A stretch of 64,000 bases of DNA from Scleromitrula shiraiana (GCA_028455995.1 JABELC010000003.1:2170001-2234000); one strand, 5' to 3'; counted from the stretch's first letter, positions 46,138-58,343 are shown. Numbers and translations are program-made. Notes: a model not told the origin generated them from the letters alone.

Positions 46138-47517
46138 TTATACAGAGACAGCTGCTATCACACTGTCTCCGAGAGAAGTGGTATACTGAACAATATCCTT
46201 GGCTTTCAGTCCCGCAGCTGCCAAAAGCGCATTCCATTGATCCAAGGTAAGTTTAGTTGCTGCGAGAGCAGTTATCATCACAAAATCGATTTGTGTTGCA
46301 TGCCAATGAACGTTCCTTTCCGGGATAATCATTTCATCGATCAAAATAGCGGAGCCAGGTCCCATGGCATCTTTCAGATGCTTTAAGATGACTATACATC
46401 TCTCATCCGGGTAGTCATGCAGAATATTTCGCATGTAATAATATTTTGCCCCTGAGAACATCTGCTAATATGCTCATATCTAGTGAAGGGGATATCCAAC
46501 GAACCTTTAGCTAGTTGGGGTGTGAAAAAATTATGAACTTTCTTCTCAACATTTTCCATCGGAATAGCATGTTCAATAGCATGATCGAGATCTCGTAAGA
46601 CTACTCGACCAGGAACAGTTGGTTTTGAAGCTTTAAATTCTGCGCATTTATGACCAAACGCACCACCAACATCAACCAAGACGGAGGTCTCTGCGTTCCA
46701 ATCTTTCCTCTCCTCCCGACGGGGTAGCGCGAAAGCCAACAGGGCAGCTCACTACGTTGAGTTACCATGAAATCCTGAAAGAATCTCAAAAACTTTGGTT
46801 GCTGTTGTATCCAAAGAAATACTGGTGATTTCTTATTGAATGCAAAATTTATTGGGCATCAGTGTAGTCTGTAATATCTTGGTGTTCGTGCTCGAGCAGA
46901 TAGTCAGGTATAGCTTGCAATGCTGGCCCCAGCAGGTGAAAACTATGATTCTAAGTTAATGCTCCGGACATGACAAATGGCCTAACTGCTCATGATCGAC
47001 TGACTAAGGACCGATGCCACCACTATAACCTTTTTGGGCCAAGACTTTAGTAATCTTGTTGGCTTCAAAGATGTTCTTGCCAATTTCTTTGATCATGCGG
47101 ACAGAAGCAAGGTATCTTAATATACGAACTGGCATTTTGTAAGTAAGTATCCTTGGACAAAATTGAAGAAAAGCTGACTCAGAAAAGCTGGATCTGATTT
47201 GATCTCCTTCGTCAATTCTTCAACGGCCATAGGCACCTTTCTTTCTGCCAATGTTTCGAAAAGCTTCACATTGCAACTGATTTCAGCACCAGTAAGTTGA
47301 AATTGCTATCAGTATTGTTATTAAGATGCATCGGAAAGATCCTTGATCTGGAGATTCTCCGTAAACATACCAGGTATATGATGCGTTGCATCGAATCCCA
47401 TGGGGTCTCTAAGTCAGTTGAAAGATCCCGAAGATCATTAATTATCTTCTTTCTCTGAGCCTCATCAGCTGTTTGGAGCTCCGATCTCACATGAGCCAAT
47501 AGAGCTTCTATTTTCAA
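46138..47517 (-). pseudogene. O-methyltransferase gene (secondary-metabolism type), frameshifted
   Basis: A SAM-dependent O-methyltransferase of the fungal plant-like type can be traced through several good introns: N-terminal LLAHVRSELQTADEAQRKKI, then IYLQFQLTGAEISCNVKLFE, IRILRYLASVRMIKEIGKNI, FHLLGPALQAIPDYLL, the SAM-binding VLVDVGGAFGHKCAEF, VPGRVVLRDLDHAIEHAIP, and after a 53-base intron (46452-46504) AKYYYMRNILHDYPDERC with the catalytic-region His, ending at 46138. Two frameshifts remain that no intron explains: near 46845-46855 (before NFAFNKKSPVFLW) and near 46710-46722 (before EERKDW). The first coding exon with the ATG was not found; the traced part begins near 47517 just after a plausible acceptor. 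No polyketide synthase or other cluster gene lies nearby in the window. Confidence 0.7.
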
Positions 47518-48579
47518 TAACGTCCTGGATGGAGGTTACGTAGTAGATAGCAAAAAGTGTTATAGGTAAATGTCAGATATATGCATCGAGATCGAAGAAA
47601 GCTACGAGCAGTCGGTATTATACTTGAATGCAAAACTGAGAGCTTATCGGAAGATTATCAAAATGCGTAGCTTGCTCTAAATATCCAATAATATCAAATT
47701 TTGAATGTATGCACCGTCCTATCATTCTGAAAGGATTACCGATGACACCAGAAAAAAGACAGAGTTCATCCCAGAGCCAATTCGTGACAGTCGGAGAATA
47801 TACGCAGGGCGCCCAATCATGGAGGCTCTACTTAGCCATGAATAATCTATGCTGCTGTATCAAAAGCGCGCGTTTTTGTGGGCTTGTTGATGCGCCTGAA
47901 TGAAAAATATGTTACGAGCACGAGTTGCTTGCCAGTTCAAGCAAGGATGTAATGGCAGCTCAGCCTCAACAAATGCATGCCCGGAAAACGACCAAAACCA
48001 CATACAACTGCGGATATCATGAAAATCGTGTCCGTGTTAGGCTCGTGTTGAGCCTAAGCTGCAAAAAATTGATTATTTCCTTCTTAAAGAGATATAATGT
48101 GGATGTCTAGGATAGTGATCATAGTAAGCACATTCACAATGCATGGAATTATACAAACGAGATTCTCCCACTACTATGGCAATTACAAAGAAAGAAGGAT
48201 CAGGGCATGTCGGTGAAGATGGCCCTTCACTCCTGTTCATCTTCTCAAGTGGTTTCGACTGGCTTGCAGTGCGTATTGTATGCTACTGCTGCTTGTTGTT
48301 ATTGTATAATATGAACTTTCCATAAGAATAAGCCACCCCGTTCGCTTTATGTTTGATACTTGAATCAGGACAAAGTAGATCGATACAAAAAACATAATTC
48401 AAATTCACTCAACTAGTGGGATCCAACTTGATGTTCAACATACAATAGTAATTTATCTCAAGAACAAACTCAAATAATGGGTATCTCTCTTGCGCCGATA
48501 TTCGAAATATATCCCAGCCCAATGCAACGCCGTTATTCTCCGCAACTGTGTATAAATCTTTTCCAATATCCCAAATCTA
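47518..48579. other. Intergenic region
   Basis: Should contain the missing first exon and promoter of the O-methyltransferase pseudogene. Small plus frames at 47709-47903 and 47925-48110 have no recognisable features. Confidence 0.4.
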
Positions 48580-49193
48580 TCACCCTTTTTTAACCTCCCC
48601 CATCCACTTCCCCATTGCCTTCGAACTCTCGTGAGCCGCCCTAAATAACCCCCTTTCCGCCTCATCCAAACCCCTCAGGAACTCGACTCCCTCTCCCGCA
48701 CCTCTGCCATTGCTCTGCATACTCCCACTACCCGCATGATCACTAATTTCTCTCGCTCTCGTCCTCCAGCTGGCCATTAAAACATCACAGATTTCCTCGT
48801 CTTCAAATAAGTCCAACATTTTCGCGCCGAGCCCATAAAAATGTTGCGCCAGACTTCGTAGATCTACGCTCTTCGGGTCGGCTTTCAAAGCATTTAACAC
48901 GCGCGTGTCGAGACAGGAAGGAGTATCGAGGGTGACGAGCTGTTTCGAGGATGAGGGAGAAGAGAGAGCGAGCATTTCACCGAGCCAGAGAGGGAGTTCC
49001 ACGCGTGTAGATTTCTTGAGGGTACTCGTTGCGTTGTTATCGAGATAGCCAAGGGAGGGAACATCAAGCTCGAAAGTACACGGTACTTTCTGTTATGAAA
49101 TCAGCATCGTCACAAGGAGGCAGAAATTTAAAGACCGGGAAATAAATTTACTTGAGAGTCGGTGAGAATCGCGTCGATATCGTAGTATGACAT
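48580..49193 (-). CDS. psf3: GINS complex subunit Psf3 (DNA replication)
   Basis: Two exons (49152-49193 and 48580-49089) encode 183 residues, the normal length. The tiny first exon gives MSYYDIDAILTDSQ, the hallmark start of Psf3, and the second begins KVPCTFELDVPSLGYLDNN. Next come VELPLWLGEMLAL and the helical GINS region (VLNALKADPKSVDLRSLAQH, FYGLGAKMLDLFEDEEICDV), ending KAMGKWMGEVKKG. Psf3, with Sld5, Psf1 and Psf2, forms the GINS part of the CMG helicase needed for replication forks. The frame is clean. It is divergent from the Mn-SOD gene with only 313 bases between start codons. Confidence 0.92.
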
Positions 49194-49506
49194 TTTTGGT
49201 AGCTGCAAAAATGTAAGAAGAAATAAATTCAAATCCTGCTACCTGCTCTTCAATTGATAGAATGTAATATGTATAATGGTAGTCGAACTTGTATCGCGTT
49301 ACCGTACATGATGGCGGGGAAACGTGTACGATGATCTTGAGCTTGTTTTTATCAACGCTTATGTAATTACGGATAGATGACATAATGCCGTTTGCGCCAG
49401 AGCTCCATATTTACATCAGAAGCTTTCTCCTCATTCAACCCCTCAATTGATTTCGAAAACAACTTCAAACGTACATCTATCACTACTCATTGAAGAGTTG
49501 ATCAAA
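49194..49506. promoter_or_regulatory. Short divergent promoter between psf3 and the Mn-SOD gene
   Basis: The 313 bases between two outward-facing start codons must contain both promoters. No specific factor site is claimed. Confidence 0.5.
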
Positions 49507-50346
49507 ATGTCAACAACACTTCTCCGCACCACCAATGTAGCTCGCTCTGCTCTCCGAGCCGGGTCCAAACGAGCTGCCTCAATGGCAAGCACAAGCTTCG
49601 TCCGTACCAAGGCTACTCTTCCGGATTTACCATGTATGTTTCACCTCTAGACCAAATTTATGTAACCCTTTCTTCTAAATTATTTTGCTAATCCGATCTT
49701 TAGATGATTATGGGGCACTGGAACCATCTATCTCCGGTAAAATCATGGAGCTTCATCATAAAAACCACCACCAAACTTATGTCAATGGCTTCAACGTCGC
49801 CAGCGAACAATTTGCTGCTGCAGAGTCCAAGTCCGATATCGCTGCTCAAATCGCATTGCAACCTCTCATCAACTTCCACGGGGGTGGACATGTAAACCAT
49901 AGCTTGTTCTGGGAGAATTTGGCACCCAGTAACAATGGAGGTGGTGGAGAGCCCACTGGTGCTTTGAAGGTACATCTTAGTCCTATATGCAGATTCGAGG
50001 TAGCTTTGTTGAATGGAAAGAACTTGGCTAACTAGAATGAATATCTCAGACAGCAATCGAAGCCAGCTATGGCGACTTTTCATCCTTTAAAACAAAATTC
50101 AACGGAGCATTGGCAGGGATTCAAGGAAGTGGATGGGCCTGGTTGGTTAAGGATAATGAGACGGGCCAGGTACAAATTCGAACATACGCAAATCAGGACC
50201 CTGTAGTGGGCAAATACACCCCGCTTTTGGGTGTTGATGCTTGGGAACATGCGTACTATTTGCAATATCAGAACCGGAAGGCTGAGTATTTCAGTGCAAT
50301 TTGGAATGTTATCAACTGGAAGACCGTTGAGAACAGATTGAAGTAA
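49507..50346 (+). CDS. sod2: Mitochondrial manganese superoxide dismutase
   Basis: Three exons (49507-49633, 49704-49969, 50050-50346) encode 229 residues. A basic, Ser/Ala-rich leader of about 35 residues (rich in Arg, no acids) looks like a mitochondrial presequence, followed by TLPDLPYDYGALEPSISGKI. Metal ligands are visible: His in ELHHKNHHQTYV, His in GGHVNHSLFWENLAP, and Asp and His in GVDAWEHAYYLQYQNRKAEY. The DAWEHAYY signature is diagnostic of Mn/Fe SODs and GGHVNHSLFW fits the Mn type. It removes superoxide from the matrix. Intron 1 joins within the PYDYGALEP motif. The frame is undamaged. Confidence 0.95.
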
Positions 50347-51126
50347 GTGAAAGTTAGGATGAGATTGCCGAATCAAGCGAAGCATGCGTGTACGATGAAA
50401 TTATGGTGCAAATTTATGATTAATTGATACCTTGTAAAATTCATATTTTAGCATCCCACATCGTGTCTTCTAGCAATGATATATCAACGAGATTTTGTAA
50501 AAAACACTTCGCAGACCATACCCATTACAATACATGATAACATCCATGCCATACCTTTTCAACCTCCAAAAGAAGCCTCGCCACTATTCATACGATCACT
50601 TTTCCCTCACCTCCCTGAAGTTTCGTCACATTGTCTAACCACTTCACTCCATCATCAACGATGCTAACCACCATCCAAATCTTTCGCCCCAATTCCACTT
50701 TCCCATTTCACACCCGTGATCCTTTATGTACTGTCCAAAAAAGTCTGACTTTAAATCGACAAGCATCTCCCACAGCCGAAGTGAAGTCGTCACAACGCAA
50801 CACTCTCCAGTAGCTTGTGATATCACATGATCCATATTCCTCCAGAAAATCCTCAGCGAAAATAAGATACTTCGCACGAGGACCATCGTCCAAATCGTTT
50901 CCGGTGTTTAAAATTCCTAATTTTGATCAAGACTGTAGTGTGGGAACCGATATCTGAGTCGTAACTCCATAGCCCTGTTCGCTTTCTTATCACCCCTTCA
51001 TCTCTGCCGTGTGACCTTTAACGAAAGGATATCTCCTAGTTTTTCGCCAAGAAGAATAACGGTTCGGGATAACCTTCGTCCAGATAGTAAGATATATCTT
51101 CTGCATCCAACCATCCATCTTACTTC
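50347..51126. other. Convergent intergenic region
   Basis: Tail-to-tail spacer after the Mn-SOD gene. Short frames on both strands (for example 50644-50893 minus) overlap each other and have no recognisable features. Confidence 0.4.
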
Positions 51127-51452
51127 TCACTTCTTCTGACGACTTCTTCCTCTTCCTCGAGCAATCTATATCTCATTCCGTTAGCCAATTATTTCAAATC
51201 GAAATCTCACCAATGGAAATTTACCTCGTGTGACTTTACATTATGCTCGGCCATATATTTGTTTTCCTCGTACAGCATGTTCAAGGGGGTTCCGTCAAAT
51301 GTAAGATCGGAATCGTCGATTGTGTATGGTAGTTTCCAAGCCTTAGCATGGAGATCTACTTCATTGGTAGAAGTATTAGAGATTGAGGAGGTGACGTTGG
51401 TAATGAGGAAGTATTGTCTCCCGTCATTTGTACCTGTGTAGTTTCGAGACAT
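51127..51452 (-). CDS. Small protein with basic Arg/Gly-rich tail, unknown function
   Basis: Two exons (51225-51452 and 51127-51165) give 88 residues. Exon 1 reads MSRNYTGTNDGRQYFLITNV and continues with KAWKLPYTIDDSDLTFDGTP and LNMLYEENKYMAEHNVKSHE. The 59-base intron has a GTAAAT donor, a GCTAAC branch site and a TAG acceptor, and adds the short basic tail IARGRGRSRQKK. Without splicing the frame would stop a few codons later. Good splice signals and even composition suggest a real gene. I do not recognise the family; an RNA- or chromatin-associated role is only a guess from the tail. Confidence 0.6.
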
Positions 51453-53920
51453 GATGAATTTGTTGGTAGGCTTTCAATGAGGTCGTGAAGATGTTTGATT
51501 TAAGATCTGAAGTTGTGAGTTTGAGCGAAGGGGTAAAGGTGTGAAATAAGTATGTTTGGGAAGGAACTAGTATTCAATAAATATAATGTGTAGTTGTAAT
51601 ACTGTACACCTGGGTATTGTATGTGTTTTGAGTTTACCTAGCAATTAGGTATTGATGAGTTGTCATAGGTAATATTGAAATTATCGATTTCTGTGTTGCC
51701 ATTCAAACTTCAATCAGACTTGAACAACAACAAAATAAAATAGCTGGCCATGCAATGCGGCGATACCCAAACCACTTATATAAAAATCTTGCCGAGTGTC
51801 TGAGTGAGAAATATATTATCATTATCGGAGAAATCTACTATCTAACCATCCATCAGATCCAGGCAGCGGACAAATCCTCGCCGAATAGAGAAGGCCAGAT
51901 GACAATCCCCAATCACAAACACATATTTTATGAAAATTATTGATGAGTATGCGCGAAATACATTAGATGTTCCTTCGGCTCAGCTGCGAAAAGACAGGTA
52001 TAGTCAATGCGGGTGTGACCTGAATAAGAAATAGGTAAGAAATCAAACCCAACGCCTTTTACGACGAGTCAGGAATGTGATATACGTGATATACGTGATA
52101 TACTCTTTGGGTTGAAATATTATGTGTTTCCAAGGTCGAAGGAGCGAGCGAATATTGCCGCCACCCGCCCCCATAACATGACTCAGCTCAGTAATAGCCA
52201 TAAAAAAGACTCATGTCGCACATGAAGACTGGTTGATGAACGAGCAACGAACGGCGATTCTTACCAAACTTTCCAAACTTTCGGTGTCTGTGTTCTGTGT
52301 CTCGGTGTTTTTTTTTCTCAATTCACCACTTACCACGGCATGTGATTATAACAATGCCCATATTCTATGGATTCGGAGGCATTCATACCAACTTTACTAC
52401 TAAAATTCTCAATCACATGTACCAATGTAGTTCTAGTTTTATGAGTACGGAGATATTTCAGGATAAAAAAGCATTCGCCATCTCGGGACCCTCTCCAATC
52501 AAGCTGCCGAACCCTCAAAACCGGGCAAGTGACACTCGTGCCCTCTTATTATTCTCCCCTTCTTTCTCCTTTCTTTCCTTCCCTTAACCGCAAAAACCGC
52601 CGAAAAGCCGAGAAACCAGGACAGGATAATTGAGTCATCTAATGCATGAAGTTTACCTAGGCATATGCACTCCGCATTTTCATTTTCATTTCCTTTCTGA
52701 AATCCAGATTATATCGATATTCTTATCAAGATCTTAGTATTCATATCGATCGATAAGCGGTGAAAGAATATGGTTAATGTATTGACTGGCTGGAAGGAGG
52801 GTTTATGCTTACATATCCTCAATGAAGATGTCGATCAACCGGTAACCCCTCTCAGCTGCCTTGTCAATAAAATGGTTATGAATAGCCCCGGAACCTTACT
52901 TGAAAAGAAATTCAATATCTCGTTGTTGGTCAGCCTTATCCCGAATATTGGAATTTCGTGGTATGGTTCTATTTAAGTATTCTCCGTATCCCGTAAGGTT
53001 ATTGTAGCGCGATATCCGATCGTCAGATGGAGGTTGGTGAGACATTAGATATATATCTATTGAATTAGCTTTTGTACTTCCTCATCGGTAGTTCATCTCG
53101 TGCTTCACTATTTTCTTCCACCTCTCATTTCTATACGGTCAACTTATTGTAGAAGAAAAAGACTATGTGTATTTTCCTTTTGGGTTCCGTAATATCTAAA
53201 AATCTTGGAAGTGCCAAGGATGAAAGATGCAGGTCACGGTCATAATCCCCTGACGTCTTACTTCCTGCGATTGCCATTACTATGCTTACTGATACAATTG
53301 CATCATATTATTTCGTTGGTTTTTCTTGGTTTTGTGCTTCATATTCAGAGACCCCTCAAATTTTTGCATAGCCATTGCAGAGTTATACGAGCTTGAACGT
53401 TTAACAACCAACTTAATATGAGTCCTCGAATATCAGGTTTTTGTAATCAAATTTATCAGGATTTGCTACATTACTTTCTAAGCTATACATCATGGTTATT
53501 GTATCGTTCGTGACGGAATAGTTTCTGCTAGTTGGAAATATTAGTTGCAATCTTATCCAACTCTACACGTCCCCATAACGTCCGATAAAAATTCGGATGT
53601 ATACCCCAAGTATTGCTTCAAACGCTATAATAATGGACTCAAATTTAATTGTGTATTTTGAAGGGTTTGCATTTACATTAGTGATTAAACGCAGTTCATT
53701 CACCAACTTGATGCCAATCCTTATTAAACATCTTAAATTGCCCTATCAAAATGCTAATTTTCATGAAATTGGGCGTACAAGTTAACCAATTTCACCTAGT
53801 TTTCAATTCCATATTCGCCCACGAGCCACATAAAATTAATTCAAATACTCATAAAACATGTCGTCCGTCTCTGTCTGCTTCATCATTTCAAACATGGCAA
53901 TTAATAACGACTAACCCCGA
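51453..53920. other. 2.5-kb region without a supported gene
   Basis: AT-rich spacer. ATACGTGATAT-type direct repeats lie near 52081-52102. Small frames (51755-51943, 52297-52587, 53205-53396, 53597-53785) have no domains or splice support. Confidence 0.4.
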
Positions 53921-54337
53921 CTAATCCGGTGAACCTCCAATATTACGATTAATAAAGTTATCCACACCAATTATTCCCCTCAAGAGCTCCCACTCTTTTT
54001 CAATCGACCAAGCATCATAGTCATAGTTGTAGTTGTAGGAGCACTTAGAGCAACGGGACAGTTCATATGGAGCCCGTATGTATGCCAAAACCTTGGTACA
54101 TCTGTCAACTCGACACCTACCAACAGTTGTAAAATTTTCGCAACTGTGGCATATAAACTGTACGTGTACGCATACGTCATGTGCATCGTTCATAGTATCC
54201 TTTGGAATCTTCAAATTGATAACTTGGATGTTTTCTGCTGTCGGTCCATTGGGCATGTAGTTTCGAAATACCTCGCGCTCGACCTTATAGATTTGAGGAT
54301 GATCATATGATGGAGGTATTTCATGGTAGAGAGTCAT
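53921..54337 (-). CDS. Cysteine-rich hypothetical protein
   Basis: A 138-residue frame from the first ATG (54337), starting MTLYHEIPPSYDHPQIYKVE. The C-terminal half has regularly placed cysteines: DVCVHVQFICHSCENFTTVG, then RCRVDRCTK and LSRCSKCSYN, four to five Cys pairs that could bind zinc. An Asn/Tyr/Asp-rich stretch (YNYNYDYD) follows. No signal peptide is visible, so it is probably intracellular. The open frame extends upstream to 54427 without an ATG, so an additional 5' exon is possible. Family not recognised. Confidence 0.55.
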   Translation of the reverse strand: MTLYHEIPPSYDHPQIYKVEREVFRNYMPNGPTAENIQVINLKIPKDTMNDAHDVCVHVQFICHSCENFTTVGRCRVDRCTKVLAYIRAPYELSRCSKCSYNYNYDYDAWSIEKEWELLRGIIGVDNFINRNIGGSPD

Positions 54338-55280
54338 TATGACCTTTATCAAGTGGTCTTCAGTGCAAATTTCTGATATGCTAAATGGAGAGAAATGGGA
54401 TGTCTCGAGAATAGGTGAAGTTGACAAAATTCAGTATTTGCTTGTTTTCAGTTCAATCTGTTTTAATTCTCGTAGTTCTTGTTTTTTTATACGAGCTCTC
54501 TCTTTGTTGGGAAACATTTCCCAATTGATGGATCATTTAGGTTTCTTTGTGCATTGGAATGCCTCTTCAAAGATGGACCTCTAAATGCATCTTATTACCG
54601 ACAAATTCATTCAACCTACGCATAGATTTGTGTTAAGTTTACTGAGATTTCCTTAAAACTTTTACATAAACTGTTTGTATAGAATCATAATATAAATAGT
54701 ACACATAGTAAGAAGCTTATGGGGCGGCGATAAACAATATATGGTATTTTAAGATTTCCAATGAGAGATATCTAATGCACCTTAACTCTTGAAAGGGGTT
54801 GAAGCGGGGTATATATGATAACTACCGAAGCGGCCGGGTAGTACAACAATAGCTGGAGAATAGCTCCAAAATAGTTTGCGCTATACCCAATAGTGTTGAA
54901 GATCACGACGCCATAACCTGAGCTAATTGTATAGTAGATTATCTTTGGCCCATTTTGTTGGTTGAATCCTATTAATCATCTGAAATATTTTGAGTTTCTC
55001 TGATTATCTCCCCAAACGGACAAGCATTTACCATCATCTATCATTTAAGTTTCGAAGTATTAGGAAAGTCCAAAAGATGGAAGAAAGTGACGATGTATCC
55101 ATTCACTTGTTTATTTTGCTATAAAAGTCCGCATGTTTCCCCCACATTTTTTAAATCCTCAGATACCACGATCTTCTCAATTTCTACCTCTCGAATCTTT
55201 CAATCTCTAACTTATTTATTATATTTATACCTTTCGACACCCTGATACCAATTTTATTGCTTCGCAATCTTACAATCACA
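54338..55280. other. Intergenic region upstream of the HsbA-like gene
   Basis: No gene supported. The 3' part, pyrimidine-rich from about 55140, is the probable promoter and leader of the downstream secreted-protein gene. Confidence 0.4.
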
Positions 55281-55802
55281 ATGTTGTTTTTCAAAAGAGT
55301 TCTCCTATTCGCGTCCACCGCTCTAGCCCTCACAACTGTCCCCCAAGTCATAAACGACATCACAGTTCTCGACCAAAAAGTCCAAGCCCTGACCACCCAA
55401 ACCAACCTCTACGCTGGTGGTCTCCTCCCAGCCACACCCCTCCTCACCTCCCTCACAGCTGTATACCTCTCCCTGCTTCAAGGTGTCACAGATTCCGCTC
55501 TCCTCCCGTCATCTATATCCAAATCTGATGCCCAAGCTCTTATTCAACATGTGAACAACACACTTGCGATTGATAACCCCATCGCCGTGAAAACCCTAAA
55601 GGGCAAGAAGGCCCTATTTCAGAAACAGGGCTTGGATGATTTTATTGTCGCAGCTCTAGGGTTGTTACTGGCCGGCCATGAGGCTTTTACCAATAATGTT
55701 TTGCGGAGGATACCGGCGGATACGAGTGAGGATGGCCAGGAGGTTACGCAGATCATTACGGTGGCGCTGACAGAGGGTATTCATTATTTTCAGAGTCCGT
55801 GA
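55281..55802 (+). CDS. Hydrophobic surface-binding protein A-like (HsbA/cell-wall galactomannoprotein family), secreted
   Basis: An intronless 173-residue protein with a signal peptide (MLFFKRVLLFASTALALTTV). The mature part has the helical pattern of HsbA-type proteins: QVINDITVLDQKVQALTTQT near the N-terminus, then long amphipathic helices with SLTAVYLSLLQGVTDSALLP, SKSDAQALIQHVNNTLAIDN and a C-terminal helix. Length and pattern match the family (HsbA in Aspergillus adheres to hydrophobic surfaces and recruits cutinase; Mp1-type relatives bind lipids). No GPI signal is seen. The start at 55281 was preferred to any upstream start because the signal peptide begins there. Confidence 0.75.
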   Translation: MLFFKRVLLFASTALALTTVPQVINDITVLDQKVQALTTQTNLYAGGLLPATPLLTSLTAVYLSLLQGVTDSALLPSSISKSDAQALIQHVNNTLAIDNPIAVKTLKGKKALFQKQGLDDFIVAALGLLLAGHEAFTNNVLRRIPADTSEDGQEVTQIITVALTEGIHYFQSP

Positions 55803-56340
55803 TACGTGTACTTTTTAAGATCTAAGGGGCAGGTGCGGGAACATTGTTGTACGAGAATTTTTACGCAAAATGAGATTCTATGTAATCAAATGCAGTGGAA
55901 GCTCCCATCATTTGTGAATGATATAGTCCACCTACCCCATGATGTTGGAGATGCAGAGAGTTAAATGGGGCTTCCAGGGATATCAAGCATTATACAGTAT
56001 TCATCTCCCTTTCGATTAATTGGTTCATCGATCAATTCACTCCTTCTATTCAATCATTGTTTTATATGTTTGTCCCTTTAATATGCCTGAGCCCCACCAA
56101 TGTTACCCCGCACTTTTCGCCCCACTCTTCTTCCTTATTCTTCGTTTGCTTCCATCTAACTCAATACTATGTTTGACTATCTTGTAGCCATTTTGAAGAT
56201 AGCGCTGCGCAACTATCATTGTGTTATGTGGTAGAGAAACTCCTATCCTTCTACTGTGAGGAACTTTATCTAATAAATTATTCTGGGAATACGAAATAAG
56301 CCACTCTCGCGCATGAAACCTACCTCAGCCAGACAACAAA

Positions 56341-56952
56341 ATGAACAACTCATTGTCATCCATTCCATCACCATCTGGTCAGATGCATCCACCAGTCCGG
56401 AAATCAACATATAGAGTTATCAGAGATGCAGGTTTCCGTAACATGAGGGATTTCATGTTCGCACACGGGTTAAAGTTGTATGACAATGATGATCTTGCAG
56501 ATGCCAAGCAAATAATTGAGAGAATCAAAGATATAGATTATGAAGAAGCTGCATCAGGATATCAGTCTACTGGCATTGCAGCTGGGGATTTGGACAGTGA
56601 GGAGAATGAAGTTGAGGATGGTTCCGTGGGTTACGGCATCGATATCGATAGCGACGAAGAAATTGTATGCGGAACTGGCGTTGATCTCGAAGAGAAAGCT
56701 GGCAGCGAAAATACCATGGGTGGTATCGATGTCGAGGATGGACTCGTTGATGGGATTGTAGGTCTCGATATTGATGTTGCTGGAAATGATGAAGTGATAG
56801 TTGATAGTGGAGAAGATGAGGATGATGCGGTTTATGATGATGATGTTGATGGCGATGATGGTGGAGATTACTATGATTATGATGATGATGGCGGGGATGA
56901 CTATGATGATGATGGCGGGGATGACTATGATGATAATGACGATTATTACTAG
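56341..56952 (+). CDS. Acidic Asp/Gly/Tyr-rich hypothetical protein
   Basis: A 203-residue intronless frame starting MNNSLSSIPSPSGQMHPPVR. The N-terminal about 65 residues look globular (KSTYRVIRDAGFRNMRDFMF, a helix-forming segment). The rest is strongly acidic with few positive charges and ends in a repeat of DDDGGDDYDDDGGDDYDDND type, where the DNA also repeats. It is probably disordered; a chaperone, nucleolar or calcium-binding role cannot be distinguished. No family recognised. No signal peptide. Confidence 0.55.
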   Translation: MNNSLSSIPSPSGQMHPPVRKSTYRVIRDAGFRNMRDFMFAHGLKLYDNDDLADAKQIIERIKDIDYEEAASGYQSTGIAAGDLDSEENEVEDGSVGYGIDIDSDEEIVCGTGVDLEEKAGSENTMGGIDVEDGLVDGIVGLDIDVAGNDEVIVDSGEDEDDAVYDDDVDGDDGGDYYDYDDDGGDDYDDDGGDDYDDNDDYY

Positions 56953-58343
56953 ATAGACAGATGATGGTGCTCTGGTTATTCTCATATACAATATCTTATG
57001 GAAACGATTTAAGTCAAATGAGTACTCATACACCTTGCGTCCATTGTTGCTATTGCTCGGCCACACTTAGTTCATAGACAATTTATATATCTCTGCCATC
57101 AACAGAAGACCTTTGTAAGAGCCAGCCATGATTAATTCGATCTTCCTTAAAGAATTATTCACACAACAGTCCATCATGTTCCTCTTAAACTTGCGTTTTG
57201 AAAGCCATGATGATAACTCACTTCAAAGTCTAACAGAACTTGAGTCACTCGTTCTCCAGCGATTAATCGAGCCATTACTCACACTCATGTACAAGAAATT
57301 TGAGCATCAGTCTCTGAATTTTGTAATTCATGGAAATCTAACATGCCCCAACCAAGAAACAATATATTTCTTAATATGATTACTCACACACATATCTAAC
57401 ACACTCTAAATCCAATTCTTGGTGTCACAATTACTCTTGAAGTCTCGATTCTAAAGCATAAAATCCTCCAACTCTGCCCCGTTCCTGTGTTTTAGCAATT
57501 AAACAAACACACAAAAGTTCCAAGTACGAAAATTAAATCAAACAACAAACCAAGATCTAAACCCAGCTACAATACTACCATAGCTTCACTCAATACTTCG
57601 AAGCTTAGCTGGTTATTCCTCAATATCAATACTGCTTTTACGAAGTCTGTCTAAATTTCACAATATGTCTTCGAGCACAGGAAAAGTATGTATACCTAAT
57701 TTGAATTCAAAAATTTCTGGTCTAATCTTATGTTTCGGGAGGCCTCGAAAAATTCACTTCCATCCACCAACTAAGAAGTCCCAAAACTCAATATACCCAG
57801 TGACCAATACGCTCCCAATACTGTTGCCACAAACTCTTCTACCAAAACAATCAATCACAGGGCAAAATCGTCTAGTGGGCTATCCAACGAGAACCGATCT
57901 ATTCGAATTCTTATAAAGTGTAAATGTAACGTTGCACATACAATTTGTAAATGTGCATTGGAGGAGTGTAAAGAGACAGGGAGAGAACTTGTGAGGATTG
58001 TCGAGACGATTGAGAATTGAGAATTCAGAACAACAAGTATATAAATATCTAGCTAGTTCATTCAAATGATTGAAATCTAGGTATGGATACAAATGACAAG
58101 AGACAATTTAAAGCTCAAATGTGGTCACTTAGAAGTTAAGGCTGACTATAAATTTAAGTAAAACAACTTCTCCATATCATATCGTATTGTAACAGTTGCG
58201 ACACAGTTCACATCAGCTGCCCATACGGAACGCAGCAATGTACATGTCATCAGCCTTTTTCAATAATTCAATCTGGTTATTTGAATTGATGTTCAGGATT
58301 TCAAAAGAATGAGAATGTTGACTTCAATAATTCCCTCAAACTT
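56953..58343. other. Intergenic region with two weak small frames
   Basis: Frames at 57128-57379 (83 codons, begins MINSIFLKELFTQQ) and 57665-57916 (83 codons, begins MSSSTGK) are possible small genes. The second has a GTATGT donor-like site after codon 7 and an AATCACAG acceptor-like site near 57860, so it may be spliced. Evidence is too thin to call either. Confidence 0.3.

Noticed and set aside
46138..47517. Secondary-metabolite gene cluster around the O-methyltransferase
   Set aside because: No polyketide synthase, peptide synthetase, P450 or cluster regulator was found in the flanking sequence.
56554..57066. Minus-strand frame of 170 codons, very rich in Ile/Val
   Set aside because: Antisense to the GAT/GAC repeats of the acidic protein, which read as Ile/Ile/Ile on the other strand.
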